A stretch of DNA of 64,000 bases from Nocardioides lacusdianchii (GTDB taxonomy: Bacteria; Actinomycetota; Actinomycetes; Propionibacteriales; Nocardioidaceae). The notes beneath the pieces are model-generated. The model was not told the DNA's origin. It saw nothing but the letters and a program-made list of their open reading frames with translations, and did not search any database. Numbering within the stretch: position 1 is the stretch's first letter; each line of letters starts with the position of its first letter. The stretch lies in contig NZ_JADHZD010000012.1 of the NCBI RefSeq assembly GCF_020102855.1, positions 57,449-121,448 on the forward strand, given 5' to 3'. Of this stretch, positions 17,284 to 25,115 are shown piece by piece. A program made the translations under genes and the position numbers.

Positions 17284-18261
17284 TCAGGGGCGCAGCAGGA
17301 CCTTGCCGCGGCGACCGGGCGCACCGTTCGCGCGGGCGGCGTCGGCGATGTCCTCCAGCGCGTAGACCTTCTCCACCGGGAGGGTCAGCGTCCCGGAGGC
17401 GATGCCGCGGACCAGCTCGCCCATGAGGGCGGCCCGCTTGTCCGCCGACATCGCGCCGAAGACCTTGCTGCCCCAGAATCCCTTGATCACGGCCTGCTTG
17501 AAGATCACGTCACCCGAGCCGATCTCCAGCGTGGGGGAGGCCATCGCGCCGAAGACCACGAGCACGCCGTCGTCGGCCAGGAGGGACACGACGTCGCCCG
17601 CCGCGGACCCGCCGACCGAGTCGACGCCCGCCACGAGGGGTGCGTCGCCGACGATCTCGCGGACCCGGTCGCGCCAGCCGTCGTCGTCGGTGGCCACGAC
17701 GTGGCCGATGCCCTGCTCGCGCAGCTCCTCGACGCCGTCGGCACGGCGTACGAGTCCGAGCACGTGCACGCCGCGGGCCTCCGCCAGCTGGGCGAGCAGG
17801 CGACCGACCGCGCCGTTGGCGGCGTTCTGGACGAACCAGTCGCCCTCGGAGAGCTCGAGGAAGTCGAGCAGCGCGATGGCGCTGAACGGCATCGAGACCA
17901 GCTGGGACGCGGCCTCGTCCGAGACGCCCTCGGGCACGGGGACCAGGCCCGCGGCCGGAGCCACGATGAGCTCGGCCCAGGCGCCGAAGGTGCCGCCGGT
18001 GGCGACGCGCTGGCCGACCTCGAGGCCCTCGACGCCCTCACCGAGCGCCTCGACGACCCCGACGGCCTCGGTCCCGGCGCGCGCCGGCATCTCGGGCTTG
18101 AAGCCGTAGCTGCCGCGCACGGTCCACAGGTCGTGGTTGTGGATGGGGGAGAGGAGCACGCGCACGAGCACCTGTCCGGGACCGGGCCGGGGGTCGGGGA
18201 CCTCGGTCACCGAGAGGACCTCGGACGGGTCTCCGAAACGGGGCTGGACGAGTGCGCGCAT
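17284..18261 (-). CDS. Zinc-binding-dehydrogenase superfamily NAD(P)H:quinone oxidoreductase-like protein
   Basis: 325 residues of the medium-chain dehydrogenase fold. It has a GroES-like N-terminus (VLVRVLLSPIHNHDLWTVRG, PARAGTEAVGVVEALGEG), then a Rossmann region where WFVQNAANGAVGRLLAQLAE is the nucleotide-binding turn. It lacks the structural zinc Cys cluster, so it is quinone-reductase-like, not a true alcohol dehydrogenase. It is related to mitochondrial trans-2-enoyl-CoA reductase types. The second of two close ATGs (18261) has the better AAAGG spacing; 18267 is possible. Confidence 0.85.
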   Translation of the reverse strand: MRALVQPRFGDPSEVLSVTEVPDPRPGPGQVLVRVLLSPIHNHDLWTVRGSYGFKPEMPARAGTEAVGVVEALGEGVEGLEVGQRVATGGTFGAWAELIVAPAAGLVPVPEGVSDEAASQLVSMPFSAIALLDFLELSEGDWFVQNAANGAVGRLLAQLAEARGVHVLGLVRRADGVEELREQGIGHVVATDDDGWRDRVREIVGDAPLVAGVDSVGGSAAGDVVSLLADDGVLVVFGAMASPTLEIGSGDVIFKQAVIKGFWGSKVFGAMSADKRAALMGELVRGIASGTLTLPVEKVYALEDIADAARANGAPGRRGKVLLRP

Positions 18262-18399
18262 GCTCATGCCTTTCGTTGCTTCTCGTGGTCTGTCTCCTTC
18301 CCAACCGACCACGGCCGCCCGCTATGCCGCGGACCGGTGAGGTGAGGGTGAGGTCACACGCGTCGTACGCCCCTCGGTGCCGGGCGGCACACTGGACGC

Positions 18400-18768
18400 A
18401 TGACGCCCGAGCCCAAGACCTGCCAGTCCTGCGGGCGCACCATCGAGTGGCGCAAGAAGTGGGAGCGCGACTGGGACCAGGTGCGCTACTGCTCAACCTC
18501 CTGCCGCAAGCGCGGGGTGAGCGAGGTCGACCGCCGGCTCGAGGCCGCGATCACCGACCTGCTCGCCCAGCGCGCCCGCTCGGCCACGATCTGCCCCTCC
18601 GACGCCGCCCGGCTGGTCGGTGACGAGGACACCTGGCGCGACCTCATGGAGCCGGCCCGGCGCGCGGCACGTCGGCTCGTCGAGCGCGGCGAGGTGGAGA
18701 TCACCCAGGCCGGGCACGTGGTGGACCCCTCGACGGCGAAGGGGCCGATCCGGATCCGGCGGCGTTGA
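18400..18768 (+). CDS. DUF2256/DUF3253 domain protein with zinc-finger-like N-terminus
   Basis: 122 residues. The N-terminal 45 form a DUF2256-type zinc motif ([28 protein letters not shown]; four Cys). The remainder is DUF3253, a winged-helix-like domain ([60 protein letters not shown]). The pair is common in bacteria and its function is unknown, possibly nucleic-acid binding. It precedes jetA by 215 bp of palindrome-rich DNA. Confidence 0.85.
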   Translation: MTPEPKTCQSCGRTIEWRKKWERDWDQVRYCSTSCRKRGVSEVDRRLEAAITDLLAQRARSATICPSDAARLVGDEDTWRDLMEPARRAARRLVERGEVEITQAGHVVDPSTAKGPIRIRRR

Positions 18769-18800
18769 GGGGTCGCTGTCCGTCGGCGCTGTCGGTCGCG

Positions 18801-18861
18801 TTCCCCGGGTACCCGGGGAAACTGGAGCCTCCACCCCGAAGCTTCGGGGGCAAGGCTCCAG
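18801..18861. repeat. 20-bp perfect palindrome followed by a nested hairpin upstream of jetA
   Basis: TTCCCCGGGTACCCGGGGAA (18801-18820) is a perfect 20-bp palindrome. Next to it, CTGGAGCCT (18822-18830) pairs with AGGCTCCAG (18853-18861) around a second perfect palindrome CCCCGAAGCTTCGGGG (18834-18849). The pair could form two adjacent cruciforms. It sits 123 bp before the jetA start and after the end of the DUF3253 gene, so terminator, operator or mobile repeat are all possible. Confidence 0.75.
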
Positions 18862-18983
18862 CTTCGAGGGTGAACCCCACCGTGCACGACGCGTGCGGCC
18901 CCCGCTTCCCGTCGGCGTACGGCGGCTCTGGGATGCTGTCGCGTCGCAGGACAGGTCCGTACGAGCGCAGTGGAGGTGAGCAG

Positions 18984-20498
18984 GTGAGCGAGATCGCGGT
19001 CGAGCTCGCGCGGGTCAAGGGCGCCTTCGCCCAGCCGACGCTGACCCTGCTCCACCAGCGGCAGGCCCCCGTGGTCATCACGATCTTCCGGGCCGCCTTC
19101 GGTCGCAACAACCGACCCATCCCCACGGCGCGGCTGCACACCCAGGTCGAGGAGCACCTCGCCGGGATCCGCGAGTCCGGCGAGACCGACCTGCCCAGCG
19201 GCAGCGGCCGTGAGATCTGCCAGCGATGGATGCGCGGCCAGTGGCTGGTGCGCTCGCTCGACGAGCAGGGCCACGAGGTCTACACCCTCACCTCGCACGC
19301 GCAGCAGGCCCTCGAGCTGGTGAAGAACCTCAGCCGCGACCGCGCCACCCTCAGCGAGCACCGCATCACCACGATCCTGGGCACGGTGCGCCGCTTCAAC
19401 TCCGAGGCCAACCCCGACCGCACGACCCGGGTGACGATCCTCAACGAGGAGATCGCGCGGCTGCGGGCCGAGCGCGACCGGCTCGTCGACGGCGACGAGA
19501 TGCTCGGGGCCACCGAGGACTACATGCACGAGGGCTTCACCGAGCTGCTCTCGCTCATCTCCGCCCTCCCCAGCGACTTCGCCCGCGTCGAGGAGCGGTT
19601 CGGGGCCATCCGCGGCGAGATCCTGGCCGCCTTCCGGGCCGAGGACCGCCCGGCCGGCGAGGTCATCGACGCCTACCTCGCCCGCGCCGACGCGCTGATG
19701 ACCGCCACCCACGAGGGCCGCGCCTTCGAGGGCGCGTTCGCGCTGCTGCGCGACGACGCGATGGTGACCCAGCTGCGCGAGGACCTCACCGCCCTGCTCG
19801 AGCACCCGCTCGCCGACCGGCTCCTCAGCGACGCCGACCGCGCCGAGCTGCGCGGCACGGTGAGCCTGGTCCGCGAGGGCCTCGACCGGGTGCTGTCGCA
19901 GCGCTCGCGGGTGACCGCGACGCTGAAGGAGTACATCGTCTCCCACGACGCCGTGCGCGACCGCGAGCTCGAGCAGACGCTGCGCCAGGTCGAGTCGGAG
20001 CTGATGACCTGGATGGCGACCACCGGCCCCCGTGCCGTGCACGCGGTGCCGCTGCTCCCCGCGCGAGCGTCCGTGGACCACCTGCGCGAGCGCTTCCACG
20101 ACCCCGCCGACGACGTGCTGCCCGACCCGATCCGGACCGCCGACCCCGCCGACGCGCCGCCGGTGTCGCTCGACGAGCTGATCGCCCACGGCGGCCCGCA
20201 GCTGGACTCGCTGCGCGACCGGCTCGAGGCCGCCCGGTCGGACCTCTCGCCGGCGCGCTCGCTCGGCGAGCTCTTCGACCGGCTCGAGCCGTCGCTCCAG
20301 CGGCCGGTCGAGATCTTCGGCCTGCTCCACCTCGCCGCCGACCTGGCGCGCGGGCCCGACAGCCACGACACGACGGACACCCCGGCCGAGACCTATGTCG
20401 CGGTACGCCACGACGGCACCCGCCGTACGTTCGCGGTCCCGCGGGTGCCGCTGCCGGACCCCGACCTCGACACCCACGACCAGGAGGCCCGCGCATGA
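18984..20498 (+). CDS. jetA: JetA-like DUF3375 protein (kleisin-type subunit of a Wadjet/MksBEF complex)
   Basis: 504 residues from a GTG at 18984 with GGAGGTGAG just upstream. The start region EIAVELARVKGAFAQPTLTL and HQRQAPVVITIFRAAFGRNN match DUF3375, the kleisin-like subunit of type I Wadjet systems. The N-terminal part is winged-helix-like, the middle is long helices rich in Arg/Glu (ETDLPSGSGREICQRWMRGQ; VTILNEEIARLRAERDRLVD), and the C-terminus returns to a compact domain. The partners are JetB and the JetC ATPase, whose genes follow with ATGA overlaps. Wadjet complexes extrude DNA loops and recognise small circular plasmids. Because no nuclease subunit gene follows, the role may instead be condensin-like. 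Confidence 0.88.
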   Translation: MSEIAVELARVKGAFAQPTLTLLHQRQAPVVITIFRAAFGRNNRPIPTARLHTQVEEHLAGIRESGETDLPSGSGREICQRWMRGQWLVRSLDEQGHEVYTLTSHAQQALELVKNLSRDRATLSEHRITTILGTVRRFNSEANPDRTTRVTILNEEIARLRAERDRLVDGDEMLGATEDYMHEGFTELLSLISALPSDFARVEERFGAIRGEILAAFRAEDRPAGEVIDAYLARADALMTATHEGRAFEGAFALLRDDAMVTQLREDLTALLEHPLADRLLSDADRAELRGTVSLVREGLDRVLSQRSRVTATLKEYIVSHDAVRDRELEQTLRQVESELMTWMATTGPRAVHAVPLLPARASVDHLRERFHDPADDVLPDPIRTADPADAPPVSLDELIAHGGPQLDSLRDRLEAARSDLSPARSLGELFDRLEPSLQRPVEIFGLLHLAADLARGPDSHDTTDTPAETYVAVRHDGTRRTFAVPRVPLPDPDLDTHDQEARA

Positions 20499-21220
20499 GC
20501 GTGGACACCGATCTCGAGACCGACATCCACCTCGAGAGCGAGGACGCCGACCTCGACCTCGCCTCCGTCTCCCTGTGGGAGGGCGACGAGGGCGGGCTCG
20601 AGCACGGCCAGCGGCACGCGCTCGTCACGCTGCTCAAGCAGCGCTTCATCAGCGCCCGGACCCACCCGCGCGACTGGCGCGTGCTCGTCGAGCACGAGCG
20701 GGTCATCCGCGGGCGCCTCAACGACCTGTTCCTCGACCTCCTCGTCGACCGGTCCCGCGAGGTCGCGTGGAAGCGCCAGGCGACCTCCGAGACCGGTGGC
20801 CGCTTCCCGACCCTGCTCCACGACGTGGCGTGGTCGCGCGAGGAGACACTGGTGCTCGTGCACCTGCGCGACCGGCTCCGTGCCGGGCTCGCCGGCGGCG
20901 ACGCCCGGGTGTACGTCGACCGCGACGACGTGGTCGACTACATCGAGAGCTTCCGTCCGGCCCACGCCACCGACGAGGCGGGCGACGAGAAGCGTGCCCG
21001 CAACGCGGTGACCAGCATCGTGAAGGCCGGTCTGCTCATTGGCGCCCCCGGCGACGACCGCTTCGAGATCAGCGAGGCCGTCGAGCCGCTGCTGCCGCTC
21101 GAGCTGCTCCACGAGCTGCTCGAGGCGCTGCGTCGCGCCAACGGCGGCGAGGCACCGGACGAGCCGGAGGGCGACCTCTTCGACCCGGCTGCCGACGAGC
21201 AGGGACAGGAGCAGGCATGA
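20495..21220 (+). CDS. jetB: JetB-like DUF4194 protein (KITE-type subunit)
   Basis: 241 residues starting at an ATG that overlaps jetA's stop (ATGA). DUF4194 features are HALVTLLKQRFISARTHPRD, LNDLFLDLLVDRSREVAWKR, LHDVAWSREETLVLVHLRDR and NAVTSIVKAGLLIGAPGDDR. An acidic N-terminal tail (about 35 residues) and an acidic C-terminus flank the tandem winged-helix core. KITE subunits dimerise and bind the kleisin in SMC complexes. It ends by overlapping jetC (ATGA), so the three proteins are translationally coupled as expected for one complex. Confidence 0.88.
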   Translation: MSVDTDLETDIHLESEDADLDLASVSLWEGDEGGLEHGQRHALVTLLKQRFISARTHPRDWRVLVEHERVIRGRLNDLFLDLLVDRSREVAWKRQATSETGGRFPTLLHDVAWSREETLVLVHLRDRLRAGLAGGDARVYVDRDDVVDYIESFRPAHATDEAGDEKRARNAVTSIVKAGLLIGAPGDDRFEISEAVEPLLPLELLHELLEALRRANGGEAPDEPEGDLFDPAADEQGQEQA

Positions 21221-24200
21221 GCATCGACGAGGTGCGCCCCGACGCCACCCCCGACTCCGGCCCCGACTCCGGCCCCGGCTCCACCCCTGACGGCAGCGGC
21301 CCCGACGGGCTCTTCGCCGAGCACAGCGTCGTCACGCCGGCCGACGACACCATGCAGTGGCGCGCGGCGCTGCTGCAGCTGGTCAACTGGGGCGGCTTCG
21401 GCGGGCTCACCACGGTGCCGATGCGCGGTGACGCCACGATGATCTCCGGCGCCTCGGGCGTCGGCAAGAGCACCATCCTCGACGCCTACACCGCGCTGAT
21501 GATGCCGTCGGACACCAAGTTCAACGGCGCCTCCAACGACGCCGTCGCGGGCCGTGCGCGCAGCATCGGCCAGCGCAACCTGCTGTCCTACCTGCGCGGT
21601 GCCGTCGACGTCATCGACGACCCGCGCACGGGTCGCCCGGTGGAGCAGCTGCTGCGCGGGCGCGGCTGCGACACCTGGGGCGCGGTCGCGATGACGTTCG
21701 TCAACGACCGCGGCGGGCAGTTCACAGTGCTCCGCACCTACTACGTCCCGCGTCGCGCGACCCGCTCCGGCGAGGTCCAGATGCAGCTGGTCACCCACGA
21801 CGGCCCGCTGCCGCTCGACACCCTCGAGGTCGCGGTCGCCGAGCGCTTCCACGCCAACACCCTCAAGAAGCTGTTCCCCGGCGTGCGGGTCCACCGGACG
21901 TACGCCGAGTTCGCCGCCGTGCTGCACGCCCGCCTCGGCATCGGTGCCAACGGCGACGGCGCGAAGGCGCTGCGGCTGCTGGCCCGCATCCAGTCGGGCA
22001 ACCAGGTCCGCAGCGTCGACGAGCTCTACAAGGAGATGGTGCTCGAGCGCCCGGCGACCTATGCCGCCGCCGACCGGGCCATCGAGCACTTCGACGACCT
22101 CGACGCCGCGCACGCCGCGATGCGCACCGAGCAGCACAAGCTCGCGCTCCTCGAGCCCATCACCGGCATCCACGAGCGCAAGGTCAGGGCCGCGCGGCGG
22201 CTCGCCGAGCTCGACTCCTTCGGCGTCACCCGGTCGGGCGACACCCCGCTGCGCACGTGGCTGCTCCAGGAACACCTGCGCCTGATCTCCCACGCGGTAA
22301 CGACCAACCGGGCCGACCGCGCCGCGACCACCGACGCGCTCGCGGCGACCACCGCCGCCGAGCGGGCGCTCGTGGCGGACGCCGAGGCCGCGCAGGAGGC
22401 CCACCGCGCCGCGGGCGGGTCGACCCTGCAGTCGCTGGCCCTGTCCGTGGAGCAGGAGAAGGTGGTCCGCGAGGACCGGGCGAGCCGGCGTACGGTCCTC
22501 TCCGACCGGCTGCTTCCGCTGATCGACGTCGCCGACGCCAGCGCCCCCGACATCGAGTCGGCGCTGATGTCGGCCGAGGCGTTCGCGGTGCTGCAGCTGC
22601 ACGCGCGACAGTGGCTCGCAGGTTGGGAGCGCGAGCAGGAGCGGCTCAAGCGCGAGCGTGACGGCGCCCGTGACCGGCGCTACCCGCTCAGCCACCGCCA
22701 GGCCGAGCTGCGCCGCGAGCGCGGATCGCTGGAGAGCCAGAAGGGGCGCGTCGGCTCCCGCATGCACGAGCTGCGCGCCGAGGTGGCGCGCGCGTCGGGG
22801 CTCTCCGAGGACGAGCTGCCCTACGTCGCCGAGCTGCTCGACCTCGCCCCCGAGGAGGGCCGCTGGCGCACCGCGGTCGAGACCGTCCTCGGTGCCAGCG
22901 CCCGCACCCTGCTGGTGCCGGTGGACCGCCTCTCGCACTTCTCCCGCGCCATCGACGGGCTGCACCTGCGCGGACGCCTCGTCTTCGAGGGCGTCCCGCT
23001 CGACCTGCCCGACCTGGGCCCGGCCGACCCCGAGCGGATCGCCGGCAAGCTGCTCTTCAAGGACTCGCCGTTCTCGGGCTGGGTGCAGGCGCACGTCGCC
23101 GAGCAGGCCCGCAACGCGCTGTGCGTCGAGGACGCCTCCGACCTCGACGGTGGCGGCTTCCGTGTCACCCTCGCGGGCCAGACCCGCAGTGGCCGTCGCG
23201 GCACCCACGGTCGCACCGAGGGCCGCAGCATCATCGGGTTCTCCAACGCCGACGCCATCGAGGAGCTCGACGCCGAGCTGGCCTCGATCGGCGCCGACCT
23301 CGACGCCATCGACGCCGAGGTGGCAGAGCTCGACCGACGTGCCGCGGTGCTGGAGCACCAGCGCTCGGCGTACGACGCCGTGGCGGTCGCGCGCTTCGAC
23401 GACCTCGACGTCGAGGCGAGCGAGCGGCGCCTGGCGGAGCTGGAGTCCCGGCGCACCGAGATCCTCGGCGCCGACGACGAGCTCCAGGTGCTGGAGCAGC
23501 AGATCGAGCGGCTCGCCGAGCAGCTGGAGTCCACGCGCCGGGTCCGTTTCGGGCTCGAGGAGCGCCAGCGCGAGCTCAACGAGCAGCACGGACGCCTGGT
23601 CGACGACGAGGACCTGGTCAACGACCGCCTCGAGACGGCCGCGCCCCTGGCGTTGGACGAGGAGCAGCGCGACGCGCTCGCCGCGGACTTCCGCGCCGCG
23701 GCGGCACCGGGCGACCCCGACGACCTCGACCGCTTCGCCGAGACCTCCCAGCGCCTGGCCGAGCGGCTGCGTGAGGCGGTCGGTGACGCCGAGGCGGAGC
23801 TGCGCCGCGCCGACGACGAGCTCGCCGCGACCTTCCGCGCCTACAAGCTCCAGTGGGAGTCGCCCAACCTCGGTGCCACGGCGGAGTCGTACGGTGACTA
23901 CGCGCGCATCCTCGAGGAGATCCGCGGCACCGGCCTGGCCGGACGTCGCTCGGAGTGGCGGCGCCGCCTCACCGAGTGGAGCGGCCAGGACCTCGTGCCG
24001 CTGCTGGGCGCGATGGCCGCGTCGGTCGAGGACATCGAGGACCGGCTCGAGCCGATCAACGCGATCCTGCGCCGCCTGGAGTTCGGCGGCGCCGGTGACC
24101 GGCTCCGGATCCGGCTGCGACGCCTCGCCCCGGCGCACGTGCAGGTCTTCCTGCGCGACCTGCGCGCGCTCACCGCGCGGCCGGCGCCGGACACCGACGA

Positions 24201-24711
24201 GGCCGACCTCGAGCAGCGTTTCGCCGAGCTCAGCCGCTTCATGGAGCAGCTGCGCCGCCCGGCCCAGGGCGGGGACGGCACCGCGAGCGAGCGCGACCGC
24301 CTGCTCGACGTACGCCGTCACGTGGAGGTCAGCGCCGAACGCTACGACTCGCTGACCGGCGAGCTGCGGGCGACCTACCGCACGCTGGGGGAGAAGAGCG
24401 GCGGCGAGAGCCAGGAGCTGGTGGCCTTCATCGTCGGGTCGGCGCTGCGCTTCCGCCTCGGTGACGAGATGCGCTCGCGCCCGCGCTTCGCGCCGGTCTT
24501 CCTCGACGAGGGCTTCGTGAAGGCCGACTCCGAGTTCGCCGGTCGTGCGGTGCGTGCCTGGAAGGGGCTGGGCTTCCAGCTGGTGATCGGCGTGCCGCTC
24601 GACAAGGTCACCGGCCTCGAGCCGCACATGGACGAGCTGCTCGCGATCACCAAGAACAGCACCACGCACCAGTCGTGGATCACCTCGATCACCGACGCAC
24701 GGAGCTCCTAG
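21217..24711 (+). CDS. jetC: JetC-like SMC/MukB-type ATPase
   Basis: 1164 residues. After a Pro/Ser/Asp-rich leader of about 45 residues comes an ABC head with NWGGFGGLTTVPMRGDATM and Walker A GASGVGKST (residues 78-86). Two long coiled-coil arms rich in Glu/Arg/Ala surround a hinge-like region near residues 545-670 (APEEGRWRTAVETVLGASAR; LLFKDSPFSGWVQAHVAEQA). The C-terminal head has signature SGGESQELVAF (from S1061) and Walker B FAPVFLDEGFVKAD (D1097, E1098). All ATPase motifs look intact. SMC ATPases of this family drive DNA loop extrusion. In canonical Wadjet systems a JetD topoisomerase-like nuclease gene is adjacent. Here the next gene (24730) is a 96-residue unrelated ORF on the other strand. 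Confidence 0.92.
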   Translation: MSIDEVRPDATPDSGPDSGPGSTPDGSGPDGLFAEHSVVTPADDTMQWRAALLQLVNWGGFGGLTTVPMRGDATMISGASGVGKSTILDAYTALMMPSDTKFNGASNDAVAGRARSIGQRNLLSYLRGAVDVIDDPRTGRPVEQLLRGRGCDTWGAVAMTFVNDRGGQFTVLRTYYVPRRATRSGEVQMQLVTHDGPLPLDTLEVAVAERFHANTLKKLFPGVRVHRTYAEFAAVLHARLGIGANGDGAKALRLLARIQSGNQVRSVDELYKEMVLERPATYAAADRAIEHFDDLDAAHAAMRTEQHKLALLEPITGIHERKVRAARRLAELDSFGVTRSGDTPLRTWLLQEHLRLISHAVTTNRADRAATTDALAATTAAERALVADAEAAQEAHRAAGGSTLQSLALSVEQEKVVREDRASRRTVLSDRLLPLIDVADASAPDIESALMSAEAFAVLQLHARQWLAGWEREQERLKRERDGARDRRYPLSHRQAELRRERGSLESQKGRVGSRMHELRAEVARASGLSEDELPYVAELLDLAPEEGRWRTAVETVLGASARTLLVPVDRLSHFSRAIDGLHLRGRLVFEGVPLDLPDLGPADPERIAGKLLFKDSPFSGWVQAHVAEQARNALCVEDASDLDGGGFRVTLAGQTRSGRRGTHGRTEGRSIIGFSNADAIEELDAELASIGADLDAIDAEVAELDRRAAVLEHQRSAYDAVAVARFDDLDVEASERRLAELESRRTEILGADDELQVLEQQIERLAEQLESTRRVRFGLEERQRELNEQHGRLVDDEDLVNDRLETAAPLALDEEQRDALAADFRAAAAPGDPDDLDRFAETSQRLAERLREAVGDAEAELRRADDELAATFRAYKLQWESPNLGATAESYGDYARILEEIRGTGLAGRRSEWRRRLTEWSGQDLVPLLGAMAASVEDIEDRLEPINAILRRLEFGGAGDRLRIRLRRLAPAHVQVFLRDLRALTARPAPDTDEADLEQRFAELSRFMEQLRRPAQGGDGTASERDRLLDVRRHVEVSAERYDSLTGELRATYRTLGEKSGGESQELVAFIVGSALRFRLGDEMRSRPRFAPVFLDEGFVKADSEFAGRAVRAWKGLGFQLVIGVPLDKVTGLEPHMDELLAITKNSTTHQSWITSITDARSS

Positions 24712-24729
24712 CGGCGAGGCGGACCCGGC

Positions 24730-25020
24730 TCACTCGAAGAGCCGGTCCTCCGCCTCGACCGAGGTGACCTCCATCCTCAGGGCCAGCACCTTCTCCGGCG
24801 ACAGCCCCAGCCGAGCGAGGATCACCTGCACCTGCGGCAGCACCCAGGGGTAGGACTCGACCGCGACGCGACCGGCCTCGGTCGCGACGCGGATCCAGAC
24901 GACGGGCGAGCCGCCGCGGTCCGGCAACCAGTGCGCCTCCAGCACTCCTGCCGGGGCGAGGGAGGCCACGATCGGCAGCATCGCCGCGTCGACCGCCTGG
25001 CGCAGCTGCTCCTCACCCAT
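24730..25020 (-). CDS. Small hypothetical protein
   Basis: 96 residues: MGEEQLRQAVDAAMLPIVAS, then LEAHWLPDRGGSPVVWIRVA, VESYPWVLPQVQVILARLGL and an acidic end. It is a plausible single-domain alpha/beta protein with no family recognised, no signal peptide and no membrane segment. It converges with jetC and is divergent from the histidine kinase gene. It does not resemble JetD, which is about 400 residues. Confidence 0.6.
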   Translation of the reverse strand: MGEEQLRQAVDAAMLPIVASLAPAGVLEAHWLPDRGGSPVVWIRVATEAGRVAVESYPWVLPQVQVILARLGLSPEKVLALRMEVTSVEAEDRLFE

Positions 25021-25115
25021 GGCGTCAGCCTAGGTCGGGCACCCGTCCGGGGCGGCGCCGGATAGTTTTGCCTTCAATCGTGCCGGCCGGGCTGCGGCAG
25101 CCCTACCGTGGAGCC

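Noticed and set aside
20938..24669. A 1243-codon frame antisense to jetB and jetC
   Set aside because: The sequence is low-complexity Leu/Val/Arg/Gly/Glu without motifs, while the plus-strand frames carry clear SMC and DUF4194 features.
24712..25115. Possible jetD downstream of jetC
   Set aside because: The only ORF is 96 residues on the opposite strand, without Toprim or DUF3322/DUF2220 features, so it cannot be JetD.
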